DNA from: Methanomicrobium mobile BP
GTDB lineage: Archaea; Halobacteriota; Methanomicrobia; Methanomicrobiales; Methanomicrobiaceae
NCBI RefSeq assembly: GCF_000711215.1
Contig: NZ_JOMF01000009.1
Span: forward strand, 1 to 64,000
Direction of reading: 5' to 3'
Length of the DNA: 64,000 nt
The translations under genes were made by a program, and so were the position numbers. Each line of letters opens with the position of its first letter. Within the stretch, counting starts at the first letter, position 1. Below the pieces are notes generated by a model. The model was not told the origin of the DNA. It saw only the letters and a program-made list of their open reading frames with translations, and searched no databases. Positions 51,586 to 60,365 of this stretch are shown piece by piece.

Positions 51586-52932
51586 ATGGATTGGTTCGGA
51601 ACCGGCGACGCGGTGGAAAACGGAAAAAAAGAGGCACGATCCAAAACGTCGCGGACGGCAAAAACGAAAACCCCGCTGCAATACGGTGAGCAGTCGAAAG
51701 ACGAACCCGCATACGACCTCACAGACGACCGCGACAGGATAAAGACCGTATCCGAGATATCCTCGGTAATCAGCCGGCTCCTCGACATCGACGAACTCAA
51801 AGACCTCTGGGTCGAAGGCGAAATAACCAACCACCGACCACACCCCTCCGGACACCTCTACTTCTCGCTCGCCGAGATCAAAAAAGGAGAAACCTACGTC
51901 ATACAAGCCGTAATGTGGAAATCCTACGCACGCGAACTCGGCTTCGAACCGAAAAACGGCGACAGGGTAAGACTCTACGGCTCCGTCGAAGTCTACGAGC
52001 CGCACGGCAAATACCAGTTCACAGCCCGCGAGATCGTCCCCTGCGGACAGGGCGACAAACACCTCCTCGTCGCAAAATGGAAGGAACAGCTCTACAGAGA
52101 AGGCATCTTCGACGACGACCATAAAAAACCCATCCCCAAATTCCCCGAAAAAGTAGGCGTGGTCACAGCCGCAGGCGGCGCCGCAAGACGCGACATCGAA
52201 AACATCATCTCAAGACGCTTCCCCGTCGAAATCATCCTCTCCCCCGCCGCCGTACAGGGCGACAACGCACACACCGAAATAGCCCAAGCAATCCGCAGAA
52301 TCGACGGCATGGTCGACGTCATCATAGTCGGACGCGGCGGCGGCAGCTTCGAAGACCTCTTCGAATTCAACCACCCCGAAGTCGTCATGGCAGTCTACAA
52401 CTGCAAAACCCCAATCATCAGCGCCGTCGGACACCAGATAGACACCACCCTCTGCGACTTCGCCGCCGACATCAGCGCACCCACACCCTCCGCCGCCGCC
52501 GAACTCGCCGTCCCCGACATCGCCGAACTCCTCAAAGAACTCGCATACCTTAAGAAAAACCTCGTCAACTCGCTCGAAACCCGATTCGAAAGAGAACACG
52601 CCGAACTTGAAAACCTGAGACTGCGCCTTCGCCCCAACAGACTCGCAAAAATAATCAACACGCGGCAGGAAACCGCCGCACAACTCGCGCTGAGACTCCG
52701 CAACGCCATCACACAGAAACTCAGAAACGAAAGAAACGAACTCAACCTCCTCAAAACCGGACTCGAACTCGGCAACCCCAAACTCCCCATCAAAAAAGGA
52801 TACTGCATGGTAACCGCCGGCGGACACATAATCCGAACCGTCAAAGACCTGAAAATCGACACGGAAATCAGCATCGAGCTCGCCGACGGCACCGCCGACG
52901 CAAAAGTAACAAAAATCACGGAGAAAAAATGA
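51586..52932 (+). CDS. xseA: exodeoxyribonuclease VII large subunit
   Basis: The 448-residue protein has an N-terminal OB-fold (VISRLLDIDELKDLWVEGEI, PSGHLYFSLAEIK), the catalytic core GVVTAAGGAARRDIENIISRR and DVIIVGRGGGSFEDLFEFN, and TPIISAVGHQIDTTLCDFAAD. Coiled coils and a C-terminal strand region complete it. The bacterial XseA motif usually reads TSPTGAAxxD; here it is TAAGGAARRD. The start was placed at ATG 51586 because upstream sequence in frame is not conserved and contains palindromes. xseB follows in an ATGA overlap. It degrades single-stranded DNA; the pair was probably acquired from bacteria in an ancestor. Coding DNA is markedly C-rich. Confidence 0.93.
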   Translation: MDWFGTGDAVENGKKEARSKTSRTAKTKTPLQYGEQSKDEPAYDLTDDRDRIKTVSEISSVISRLLDIDELKDLWVEGEITNHRPHPSGHLYFSLAEIKKGETYVIQAVMWKSYARELGFEPKNGDRVRLYGSVEVYEPHGKYQFTAREIVPCGQGDKHLLVAKWKEQLYREGIFDDDHKKPIPKFPEKVGVVTAAGGAARRDIENIISRRFPVEIILSPAAVQGDNAHTEIAQAIRRIDGMVDVIIVGRGGGSFEDLFEFNHPEVVMAVYNCKTPIISAVGHQIDTTLCDFAADISAPTPSAAAELAVPDIAELLKELAYLKKNLVNSLETRFEREHAELENLRLRLRPNRLAKIINTRQETAAQLALRLRNAITQKLRNERNELNLLKTGLELGNPKLPIKKGYCMVTAGGHIIRTVKDLKIDTEISIELADGTADAKVTKITEKK

Positions 52933-53108
52933 CACGCAAATACGAAGACCTGATAAACGAACTGAAAGAGATCATCGAAAAAATCGAGAACGGCGACGCC
53001 GACCTCGAAGAAAGCATGGCACTCTACGAAAAAGGCATCGCCATCATGAAGAACTGTGAAAAAATTCTCGAAGAGGCGGAACTGAAAGTGACCGAACTTC
53101 AGGATTAA
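52929..53108 (+). CDS. xseB: exodeoxyribonuclease VII small subunit
   Basis: This 59-residue protein begins MTRKYEDLINELKEIIEKIE, continues GDADLEESMALYEKGIAIMK and ends LKVTELQD. It matches the XseB helical-hairpin pattern, including the LEESMALYEKG element. Its ATG overlaps the xseA stop (ATGA), showing translational coupling. Its 3' end overlaps the convergent DUF371 gene by 65 bp. It assembles on the XseA coiled coil to make exonuclease VII. Confidence 0.92.
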   Translation: MTRKYEDLINELKEIIEKIENGDADLEESMALYEKGIAIMKNCEKILEEAELKVTELQD

Positions 53109-53601
53109 ACACCGCCGTCATCGTAACCGTCATAACGCCCCCCTCGCGCAGCAACTCCACAATCCCGCGCGGAATCATCGACGCCGTCGTATCCGAGAAA
53201 ATACCCACCGTCCTCGGGCAGACAAAACCGCTCCTGCGCCAGACAAGATCCGTCGCATTCGTAAACGTCATCTCCGACGACCCGAAAGAATGAATCGTAT
53301 GCGTAAGACCGCCGATTGACAAAACCGTCGTCAGCTCCGCACCGTCGTTCGCAAGCACCCTCTTAAACTCCGGCGAGAGATCCGCCGCACCCTTATCGCT
53401 GCAGACCGCAATAATACAGTCCCCCGCCTTCGTAAGATGCTCCTCCTTCGTAACCTCAAACGTACTCTTATGCCTCGAAAGCACATTCTCATTCCCGCGG
53501 CAGACAAGCCTCTCGCAGGCACTCAAAACACAATCACCGGACACGCTCAGACACACCCGAAGCACCGCACCCGCAGTGCAAACATAGGTAGATAATGTCA
53601 C
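53044..53601 (-). CDS. DUF371 protein
   Basis: The protein of up to 185 residues contains the DUF371 core: GNENVLSRHKSTFEVTKEE, LTKAGDCIIAVCSDKGAADL, LVWRRSGFVCPRTVGIFSD and PRGIVELLREGGVMTVTMTA. The family is archaeal and of unknown function. The GTG at 53601 is only a limit: the first 35 residues are Cys/Val-rich and not part of the family, and an apparent TATA-like sequence lies immediately upstream. The true start is probably one of the GTG or TTG codons at 53525-53565. The 3' end overlaps xseB on the other strand. Confidence 0.75.
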   Translation of the reverse strand: MTLSTYVCTAGAVLRVCLSVSGDCVLSACERLVCRGNENVLSRHKSTFEVTKEEHLTKAGDCIIAVCSDKGAADLSPEFKRVLANDGAELTTVLSIGGLTHTIHSFGSSEMTFTNATDLVWRRSGFVCPRTVGIFSDTTASMIPRGIVELLREGGVMTVTMTAVFNPEVRSLSVPPLREFFHSSS

Positions 53602-53897
53602 TTTATATTACATATATGTACCCCGTCAATTATAACAATCATCACCATCGCGCCGAATGGGATGTTCCCATTAATTTCAAAACAATATCACAAATTTCAG
53701 AAAATCAAACTCTATCAAACGACACTCAGATATTATATATCACGTCTGGAAGGTTTTTCCGTAGAATTATGCTGTTAAAGATTAATTTCTTTTTTACGCG
53801 ATTTGTTTTTTTATATATGAGGAATTATCTCTTGATACACCACAATCAAAGTGTAAAGATTTTTTACCAATATATCACAAATGATGTATGCTAATTC

Positions 53898-55235
53898 ATG
53901 GTCGCCGAAACTAACTCAGGATGTACAAATACTGGGGAGCCTCACTCTTATAAAGAAGAGGATATCACCAGATGTTCTGATAAAAATTCCCCGGTTCGTG
54001 CGTTCATGAACACAGAATATGCTTCTCTGAGAAGCGAAATTAATCAATACAAATCTGGGCAGATAACGCTATTTACCGCAACGGCATCAGCGACCGGAAT
54101 CATGCTTGGCTTGTTTGTAAACCTCATGATAAATCAAAAATCAGATCTATTTTTCAGCGCCATTTTGATATTCTTACCACTGATGGTAATACTGCCATCA
54201 TCTTGGATGTATTTTGAGAAAGCAATCAAGATTAACCGCCTAGAGGCTTATTGCACAGCATATGCTAAAAATATATTATATACCCCGTTAAAAGATTATC
54301 ACTATTTGGGATACTCCGAATACAAAAAAGAATACCTTAAGACATTTGCTACCCGTGAGAGCATATACATCAAGAACGCTCCCAGTTACATTGATAAGTA
54401 TCAAAGATTCGTAAAAGCGGAAAAAGCCCTTACACATTGGATCTTTAGAGATGATCTCCGATATTGGACAAATTCGTTTTGGGCATATCTCGGATTGGAA
54501 ACCATTTGTGTATTGGTGTTCGTTGTATTTGTTTTACAAAATCCGAGCATCATTTTTCAAATGACTCATATGAATAGTTGTATTTATCTGAGTGTCGCTT
54601 TATCGATAATATTTACTTTGTTAATAATTTTCTTAAAAATATATGGAGATATTTTTTCTGACAATGATCAATATTTCATGAGATTGATTAGTCTAGAAGT
54701 AATTTTAATATTCTTCTGGAGTTTGCAGGACATATTACTTTTAGGTCACATTGGATTGGTCAATTACACTGTGAGCATAGTCTCATTTGCAATATTCTGC
54801 TTGTGTCATTATAATGTCGCGACAATGAATTATTTTAGGACACTTACGTCTTCTGAACTCGTATCGAATCATTTTCCATTTGTAAAGTTTGTTTCATCTA
54901 AACTTTCATTGAAAGTTATGTCATTTGTATCATTTATAGTGTCTACGATTATCATATACGGATTCGGCGTAGTTTATACTTGTATAAATGAATCACTTGT
55001 TCCCAATATATGTGGAGTTGCAATAATTTCGATATCAATTATTATCTTATCGATAATATGGAAAATAGTGACTGTATCATCGATTCTTATGGGTAATTCA
55101 TCATATCAAAAATCACTAGATCGCTGGGAATATGTTATTGAAAAACTTATGAAATCGGAAAAACAAGACCCAGACTTCTCAGATGATAAGATTGAAATAT
55201 ATCCGTCTGTGGACATGCCGGATAACAAAAAATAA
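53898..55235 (+). CDS. AT-rich multi-pass membrane protein
   Basis: The 445-residue protein has a soluble N-terminal section with EYASLRSEINQYKSGQITLF. Two closely spaced hydrophobic helices follow, then a polar cytoplasmic-like stretch (about residues 115-190) and about six more membrane segments, ending in a charged tail. The N-terminal part is reminiscent of SLATT-like or RipA-like membrane proteins that start E(Y/F)..LR.EI, but this is weak. The coding DNA is AT-rich, unlike the flanking xse and HVO_0476-type genes, so it was probably acquired. It converges on another AT-rich gene with an 8-bp gap. The function is unknown. Confidence 0.65.
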   Translation: MVAETNSGCTNTGEPHSYKEEDITRCSDKNSPVRAFMNTEYASLRSEINQYKSGQITLFTATASATGIMLGLFVNLMINQKSDLFFSAILIFLPLMVILPSSWMYFEKAIKINRLEAYCTAYAKNILYTPLKDYHYLGYSEYKKEYLKTFATRESIYIKNAPSYIDKYQRFVKAEKALTHWIFRDDLRYWTNSFWAYLGLETICVLVFVVFVLQNPSIIFQMTHMNSCIYLSVALSIIFTLLIIFLKIYGDIFSDNDQYFMRLISLEVILIFFWSLQDILLLGHIGLVNYTVSIVSFAIFCLCHYNVATMNYFRTLTSSELVSNHFPFVKFVSSKLSLKVMSFVSFIVSTIIIYGFGVVYTCINESLVPNICGVAIISISIIILSIIWKIVTVSSILMGNSSYQKSLDRWEYVIEKLMKSEKQDPDFSDDKIEIYPSVDMPDNKK

Positions 55236-55243
55236 AGGATTTT

Positions 55244-55783
55244 TTAATTTAACAGTAATTTTTTGCTTTTCAAAAGATCTACTGTAAATTTGTAAACTTC
55301 ATCAAAGTTAATAACTAAATTACCCTTCTTATTTCTTAGATATTCTTTTACGTCTTCCTCTTTTGTATTATTGGGCTTGTTATGAAGTAAATAATCAACA
55401 GAGGATAAGAATTCAATCCATGCTATTGATTTGTCTTTATATGGGGCATCCACAATACACGAATTTATTTTTTCAGGCACAGAACTCAATTCATTGAACC
55501 TTTTTATTGCGTTATCCATACCATTGGAGGGCTTCAACGAATACCACGTATAATCCATTTCTCCCGCTCTCAAGCAAGCGTCAAGATCATAGTATGTACT
55601 CGTCAGTTCTTTACTATAGGGACCAAAAATGTGCCACCGGTATTGGTAACCCAGATCAATTCCACAACGCTGTATCAAATAGATTTCCTTTTGCAATTTA
55701 ATCCTGTCAGATTGTGTATCAATCTTTGGACTGCATTTTAATAAATCCAATACTAATTTCAATGTTATTGAACTCATCCTCAT
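55244..55783 (-). CDS. Panacea/DUF4065-like protein
   Basis: The protein of about 179 residues has the pattern KLQKEIYLIQRCGIDLGY followed by RWHIFGPYSKELTSTYYDL, which resembles the conserved LQKLLY and W.xGPYS elements of the Panacea (DUF4065) antitoxin domain. The remaining part is helical with a lysine-rich C-terminus. The ATG at 55783 follows a GGTG element; a GTG three codons upstream is possible. The gene is AT-rich and converges on the membrane protein, so the pair may have been acquired together. A toxin-antitoxin relation is possible but the convergent order is unusual. Confidence 0.5.
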   Translation of the reverse strand: MRMSSITLKLVLDLLKCSPKIDTQSDRIKLQKEIYLIQRCGIDLGYQYRWHIFGPYSKELTSTYYDLDACLRAGEMDYTWYSLKPSNGMDNAIKRFNELSSVPEKINSCIVDAPYKDKSIAWIEFLSSVDYLLHNKPNNTKEEDVKEYLRNKKGNLVINFDEVYKFTVDLLKSKKLLLN

Positions 55784-55901
55784 GTGTTTCACCCCCCCAA
55801 CTACTAAATGTATAGTAAATCTACTATTTCTTTCTATAGGATATGATCAGAGTAATATTTATATGTACAACATATACATAAACTTCCTTAACTTCATCAT
55901 G

Positions 55902-56099
55902 CTAGCTATAATATTCGGTCATGAACTCGAGAACATGTTCCCCAGTGAAATATACCAGATACTGCATAAGCCTGATCGCTTTCTTGTCGAAATGATATTC
56001 TGCCATATGGCTCATCTCGGACCGCTCGCCTTGCCAATGTTTGTCGGCGATACTATGGTGTATGCTTCCGTTCCGAGGGTGATGTTTTCGAGAGGTCAT
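55902..56099 (-). CDS. small hypothetical protein or gene fragment
   Basis: A 65-codon frame follows a full GGAGGT ribosome-binding site placed 5 nt before the ATG, which argues for translation. The protein is His/Lys-rich at the start, then EYHFDKKAIRLMQYLVYFTG. No family is recognised. It could be a small protein or the front end of a lost larger gene, since base composition changes abruptly at about 55900. The remainder of 55784-56279 has no other gene that I can support. Confidence 0.4.
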   Translation of the reverse strand: MTSRKHHPRNGSIHHSIADKHWQGERSEMSHMAEYHFDKKAIRLMQYLVYFTGEHVLEFMTEYYS

Positions 56100-56285
56100 A
56101 CACTACCTCCTATATGATTTCAGTCTGGTTTGTATATATCTGGTTGCCGTGTGCGGTGCGAAAGTATTAACGCCTCATAAACGTGATATCTGGAGTTTTT
56201 GGTGACAGTCCTTATGTATTATAGTTTCAAACGGTGCGATATAGTTAAAATTAATTGATTGTATACTTATTACTAAGGAATGAAT

Positions 56286-56876
56286 ATGGAAGAAACCGAA
56301 TTCTTCTGTCCCACCTGCAACGAGGACACGGAACACGAAATACTAAAAGAATCGCCGGGCAAACTGCTCGTAAAATGCCTTGAATGCGGCAGCATCCACA
56401 ACATAACCAGAGAACCCGAACCCAGAGAAATCCGCGTAAAGGCAATCATCAGCATAGAAAGAGACTCGATGAAAGGCACAATAGAACTCACCGAAGACGA
56501 AAGAATCTCCGTAGGCGACCTCCTCATCGCCGAGACCGAAGACGGTGAGTCCCTGGGCGTCGAAGTCTCCTCAATCGAAATCGACGACAAAAGAGTCGGC
56601 AACGCACAGGCATCCGACATCGGCACAATCTGGGCAAGAGTCGTCGACCGCGTCATCCTCAAAGTCTCCTACCACGACGGCAGGGCAACCATACCCCTCT
56701 ACGTCGAATACGGCGGCGAAGACGACATCGTAATCGGCGAAACCTACAAAAGCGGACAGTACAGATACAAAGTCACCCACATCAAACTCAGAAACGGCGC
56801 CATGATGCGCAAAGAAGGCTGGAAAGCCTACGCCAGAAAGATAAAACGCGTCTACGGCACAAAAGCCGTCTACTGA
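56286..56876 (+). CDS. HVO_0476-family zinc finger protein
   Basis: The 196-residue protein starts with a zinc ribbon (FFCPTCNEDTEHEIL, VKCLECGSIHNI). It continues with beta-rich domains containing RVKAIISIERDSMKGTIELT, SVGDLLIAETEDGES and VEVSSIEIDDKRVGNAQASD. This is the pattern of the archaeal HVO_0476 zinc-finger family, of unknown molecular function. The second ATG was preferred because a GGA lies at proper distance from it and abuts the first. A T-run after the stop is a likely terminator. Confidence 0.82.
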   Translation: MEETEFFCPTCNEDTEHEILKESPGKLLVKCLECGSIHNITREPEPREIRVKAIISIERDSMKGTIELTEDERISVGDLLIAETEDGESLGVEVSSIEIDDKRVGNAQASDIGTIWARVVDRVILKVSYHDGRATIPLYVEYGGEDDIVIGETYKSGQYRYKVTHIKLRNGAMMRKEGWKAYARKIKRVYGTKAVY

Positions 56877-56878
56877 CA

Positions 56879-56888
56879 CTTTTTTTTA
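56879..56888 (+). terminator. T-run after the HVO_0476-type gene
   Basis: A run of eight Ts directly follows the stop codon, and the next gene (fdhB) converges from about 160 bp away. Confidence 0.5.
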
Positions 56889-57048
56889 CAAAATCAATTC
56901 ATCACTTCAAAATAACTTACAAATCGCTTTTACAAAAACGCCCCCGCTTACATCGGAATAACGGAAACCGGAGAAACCAAAAAAGAAAATTGGGGGAGGG
57001 ATATTGTTTCGGGCGTAATTTTCAGATATAAAAATAAAATTTGGGTAT

Positions 57049-58293
57049 TTATTCTTCGTTGTCAGTGAAGATATTGAATATCTGGTCGCTGCCGGTATCA
57101 GCAAGGCGCTTCCTCTCGGCTGCTTCCTCGACAAACGCAAGGACAGGTAACTGCATGTCATATCCGGGGACATATCCGAAGAGATTCTGCATCTCAACCT
57201 GAAGCGAATGCATGACCAGTGCATTCGGGATATCCATCGGACATAACTCCTGACACTGACCGCAGTTGACACAGGAGTCCGAAACGTGTGCGAAACGGAT
57301 TAAGTGGAACATAAAGTCCGGCGGAATAAGACCCGGGCGGACAAGGTGAGGCTTCTTCGTCGAACACTCGTTACAGTAACAGATCGGGCACTGCTCGATA
57401 CAGTTGTAACACTTAATGCATCTTGACGCTTCGCCCTTGATGAAACCGAGGCGCTTTGCACCGCTTCCGAGTGAAGCAAACTGCTTCTCCTGGTGCTTCT
57501 TGCCGAGGTTAATCATGACGTTCTCGATCTTGCTTCTGATTGCAAGACCCTTCGCGTCCGGAGCACAGGTATCGATTGCGCCTGCACTTACAGCGCCGTC
57601 AAAGAGCTTTGCACCCTTGGACGAGCAGATCTCGACAAAGGTTGCCTTGCCTGCCTTATCGCCGACAACACCCCAGTTACCGCAGACGATATCCGCCTGA
57701 CGCGGGATCTTTGTCTCGCAGCGCTGGCAGTTCGGACGGCGTCCGAGACCGGCCTCTTCAAGCTCGTCGATTGAGATACCCTTGTGCTGTCCGTCCTTTG
57801 TAATGACAATGAACTGACCCTTGTCAATCTCTTCCTTGACAACGTCGTCGGGGTCGATGCCGTACTTCTCGGCAATCATCTTGCGTGCAACCTGCGGAGA
57901 AACGCTTCCACCGCAGTTCAGACCGATCATGAAGATGTTGTCCATGTTGATCTGGTTACGCTTGCCGAGCTCATACATTGCCTTTGCATCGCAGCCCTTT
58001 ACGGTAACCGCGATCTTCATGTTTCTTGCGCCGTCGAGGTACTTCTTGATAAGCTTCGGGAGAAGCAGGGTACCGCAGTGCAGTGAACCCGCACAGGATG
58101 CAAGCTCTGCAGGGTCCGTAATGAACACCGGTAAGGGATCGTAGATATCCACACCCTTGCGGACCGTAAGAACCATATCGACGATCTTGTTCTCAAGAGC
58201 ATACTTGAGGATGGAGATTACGGCACCGCCGCACTCTCCCTTTATATCGCTGGACTTTGTCCATGCATAAAACGTGTCACCTTTTGCCGACAT
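57049..58293 (-). CDS. fdhB: formate dehydrogenase beta subunit
   Basis: The 414-residue protein matches the FrhB/FdhB family: KGECGGAVISILKYALEN at the start, GLGRRPNCQRCETKIPRQAD, ADIVCGNWGVVGDKAGK for F420/flavin binding, and two C-terminal 4Fe-4S motifs (CIKCYNCIEQCPICYC and CVNCGQCQELCPMDIP). It transfers electrons from the catalytic subunit to coenzyme F420 through FAD. It begins 2 bp after the fdhA stop, showing one transcript. No fdhC transporter or maturation gene is visible in the window. Confidence 0.95.
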   Translation of the reverse strand: MSAKGDTFYAWTKSSDIKGECGGAVISILKYALENKIVDMVLTVRKGVDIYDPLPVFITDPAELASCAGSLHCGTLLLPKLIKKYLDGARNMKIAVTVKGCDAKAMYELGKRNQINMDNIFMIGLNCGGSVSPQVARKMIAEKYGIDPDDVVKEEIDKGQFIVITKDGQHKGISIDELEEAGLGRRPNCQRCETKIPRQADIVCGNWGVVGDKAGKATFVEICSSKGAKLFDGAVSAGAIDTCAPDAKGLAIRSKIENVMINLGKKHQEKQFASLGSGAKRLGFIKGEASRCIKCYNCIEQCPICYCNECSTKKPHLVRPGLIPPDFMFHLIRFAHVSDSCVNCGQCQELCPMDIPNALVMHSLQVEMQNLFGYVPGYDMQLPVLAFVEEAAERKRLADTGSDQIFNIFTDNEE

Positions 58294-58295
58294 GC

Positions 58296-60365
58296 TCAGG
58301 CCTCCATTTTCTTAATGTTGACTGCGCAGACCTTAAACTCAGGGGTCCTCGATACGGGGTCGTATGCCGTGTTCGTAACTAAGTTTGCACGTGCCTCAAT
58401 GAAGTGGAACGGCATGAACAGAACTCCTTCCTTGATGTTGGGAGTAATGCGCACGTTAACGTTAACCTCTCCGCGGCGGCTGTAAAGCGTAACCTTCTCT
58501 TCATCGACCAGGCCGTATTTTGCGGCATCCGCCGGTGAAATCTCAAGCCATGCCGTCGGACAGTCCTTGTCGAGCTGCTTGCATCTGCGTGTCATCGAGC
58601 CGCTCGGCCAGTGCCAGATAGTTGCACCGGTCGTAAGCCACAGCGGGTACTCGCTGTCGACAACTTCCGCGGGAGCACGGTGCTCGATTGCAGCGAGCTG
58701 TGCCTTGCCCTCGGGCATTCCGGCGAACTCCTTGACGTGAAGGATTGCCGTTCCCTTGCTCTCCTCGGTCGGGCACGGCCACTGGATACCGTCACCCTCG
58801 AGTTTTGCATAGGTGATACCCGCATACTGAGGTGTAATCTTACGCATCTCGTCGAATACATCCTCGCTGGTCTGCCAGGTGAAGTATTTGCCGTAGCCCA
58901 TCTTCTCGGCGATCATCTTGATGATCTCCCAGTCAAGCTTGGACTCTCCGGGTGCGTCTGCCGCCTTTCTGAATCTCTGAACACGGCGTTCCGCGTTAGT
59001 CTGTGTTCCGTCTTCCTCTGCGAAGCAGGAGCCGGGTAATACGACATCTGCGTATTTACTGGTCTCGGTCTGGAAGATATCCTGAACCACTAAGAACTCA
59101 CAGTTCTCCATCGACTTCTCGACAGCCTTTGAGTTCGGGTCGGAGATGACCGGGTTCTCACCGAGTAGGTAGAGACACTTTAACTTGTCGGGGTGCTCTT
59201 CGAGAGTCTCGAGCATCTCGGGGATGTGAAGTCCGAGCTTTCCGTTCGGAACCTCGTCAACGCCCCAGTACTCCGCAACCTTCTTTGCCGCAGCGGGGTC
59301 GGTGACCTTGAGGTAACCGGCGTAAACGTTCGGAAGTGCGCCCATGTCGCAGGAACCCTGAACATTGTTCTGACCGCGAAGTGCGTTGACTCCGCAACCG
59401 GGCTTACCGATGTTTCCTAAAATAGTCTGGATGAATGCGATTGATCTTACGTTGTCGACACCGACCGTGTGCTGGGTGATACCGAGACAGTGAACGAATG
59501 CGGTCTTGTGCTGGCACTCGTGGAGCCAGTTGATTGCCTGCATGATGCTCTCTGCCGGGACGCCGCAGACCTTTGCGGTGTTCTCGACGCTGTACTTGTC
59601 CTGTGTGACGCACTTCTTGAGGTCTTCGTAGCCCTTTGTTCTGTTCTCCACGAATTCCTTGTCGATCCAGTCGTGCTCGATGATGTATTTCATCATACAG
59701 TTGAGTAACTGGATATCGGTTCCGGGGAAGTGCTGAATGTGAAGGTCGGCGTGTCTTGCCGTCGGGGTATTACGCGGGTCGCAGACGATAATCTTTGCGC
59801 CTCTCCTCTTACCCTCCATGATTCTGCGTGCGACAATCGGGTGTGCCTCAAAGTTGTTTGAACCGATGATGAAGACAAGGTCCGCGATTGCAAGATCATT
59901 GAATGAGTTCGTTGACGCACCTGATCCGAAGACGGCTGCAAGTCCCGCTACGGTCGGGGCGTGGCAAAGACGTGCACAGTGATCAATGTTCGGAGTGTGG
60001 AGAACTACACGTGCAAACTTCTGCATTGCGTAGTTGTCTTCGTTACAGCAACGTGCCGATGAGATAACCGCCATCTCATCAGGCTTGTATTTCTTGAAGT
60101 TCTCTGCAATAACCGTGAGAGCCTCGTCCCAGGTTGCAGGGCGCTGTTTTCCTGTTGCTTTGTCCTTTACAAGAGGTGTCGTAAGACGGTCCGGGGAAGT
60201 AATGAACTCAAATCCGAAAACTCCCTTCGGACACATCTTACCCTGGTTAACCGGTGAGCGCTGAGACGGCTGTGTGTCAATGATTTTGCCGTCTTTCACT
60301 ACCAGGTTGAACGAACAACCTCCACCGCAGTACGGGCAGGTAGTAGTAACAAACTTAACATCCAT
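58296..60365 (-). CDS. fdhA: formate dehydrogenase alpha subunit
   Basis: The 689-residue molybdopterin oxidoreductase has the N-terminal 4Fe-4S site C10-C13-C17-C45 (CPYCGGGC...MCPKG). The metal-ligand region DHCARLCHAPTV has Cys134 in place of selenocysteine, followed by His135. Bis-MGD binding elements such as VFIIGSNNFEAHPIVARRI, LRGQNNVQGSCDMGALPN and PGSCFAEEDGT are also present. No in-frame TGA is seen. It oxidises formate to CO2 or the reverse; with FdhB it is F420-dependent and may associate with heterodisulfide reductase in methanogens. The promoter lies in the AT-rich region upstream. Confidence 0.96.
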   Translation of the reverse strand: MDVKFVTTTCPYCGGGCSFNLVVKDGKIIDTQPSQRSPVNQGKMCPKGVFGFEFITSPDRLTTPLVKDKATGKQRPATWDEALTVIAENFKKYKPDEMAVISSARCCNEDNYAMQKFARVVLHTPNIDHCARLCHAPTVAGLAAVFGSGASTNSFNDLAIADLVFIIGSNNFEAHPIVARRIMEGKRRGAKIIVCDPRNTPTARHADLHIQHFPGTDIQLLNCMMKYIIEHDWIDKEFVENRTKGYEDLKKCVTQDKYSVENTAKVCGVPAESIMQAINWLHECQHKTAFVHCLGITQHTVGVDNVRSIAFIQTILGNIGKPGCGVNALRGQNNVQGSCDMGALPNVYAGYLKVTDPAAAKKVAEYWGVDEVPNGKLGLHIPEMLETLEEHPDKLKCLYLLGENPVISDPNSKAVEKSMENCEFLVVQDIFQTETSKYADVVLPGSCFAEEDGTQTNAERRVQRFRKAADAPGESKLDWEIIKMIAEKMGYGKYFTWQTSEDVFDEMRKITPQYAGITYAKLEGDGIQWPCPTEESKGTAILHVKEFAGMPEGKAQLAAIEHRAPAEVVDSEYPLWLTTGATIWHWPSGSMTRRCKQLDKDCPTAWLEISPADAAKYGLVDEEKVTLYSRRGEVNVNVRITPNIKEGVLFMPFHFIEARANLVTNTAYDPVSRTPEFKVCAVNIKKMEA

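Noticed and set aside
58296-60365. Selenocysteine-containing formate dehydrogenase
   Set aside because: The metal-ligand position reads Cys (ARLCHAP) with an ordinary codon, and no in-frame TGA is present.
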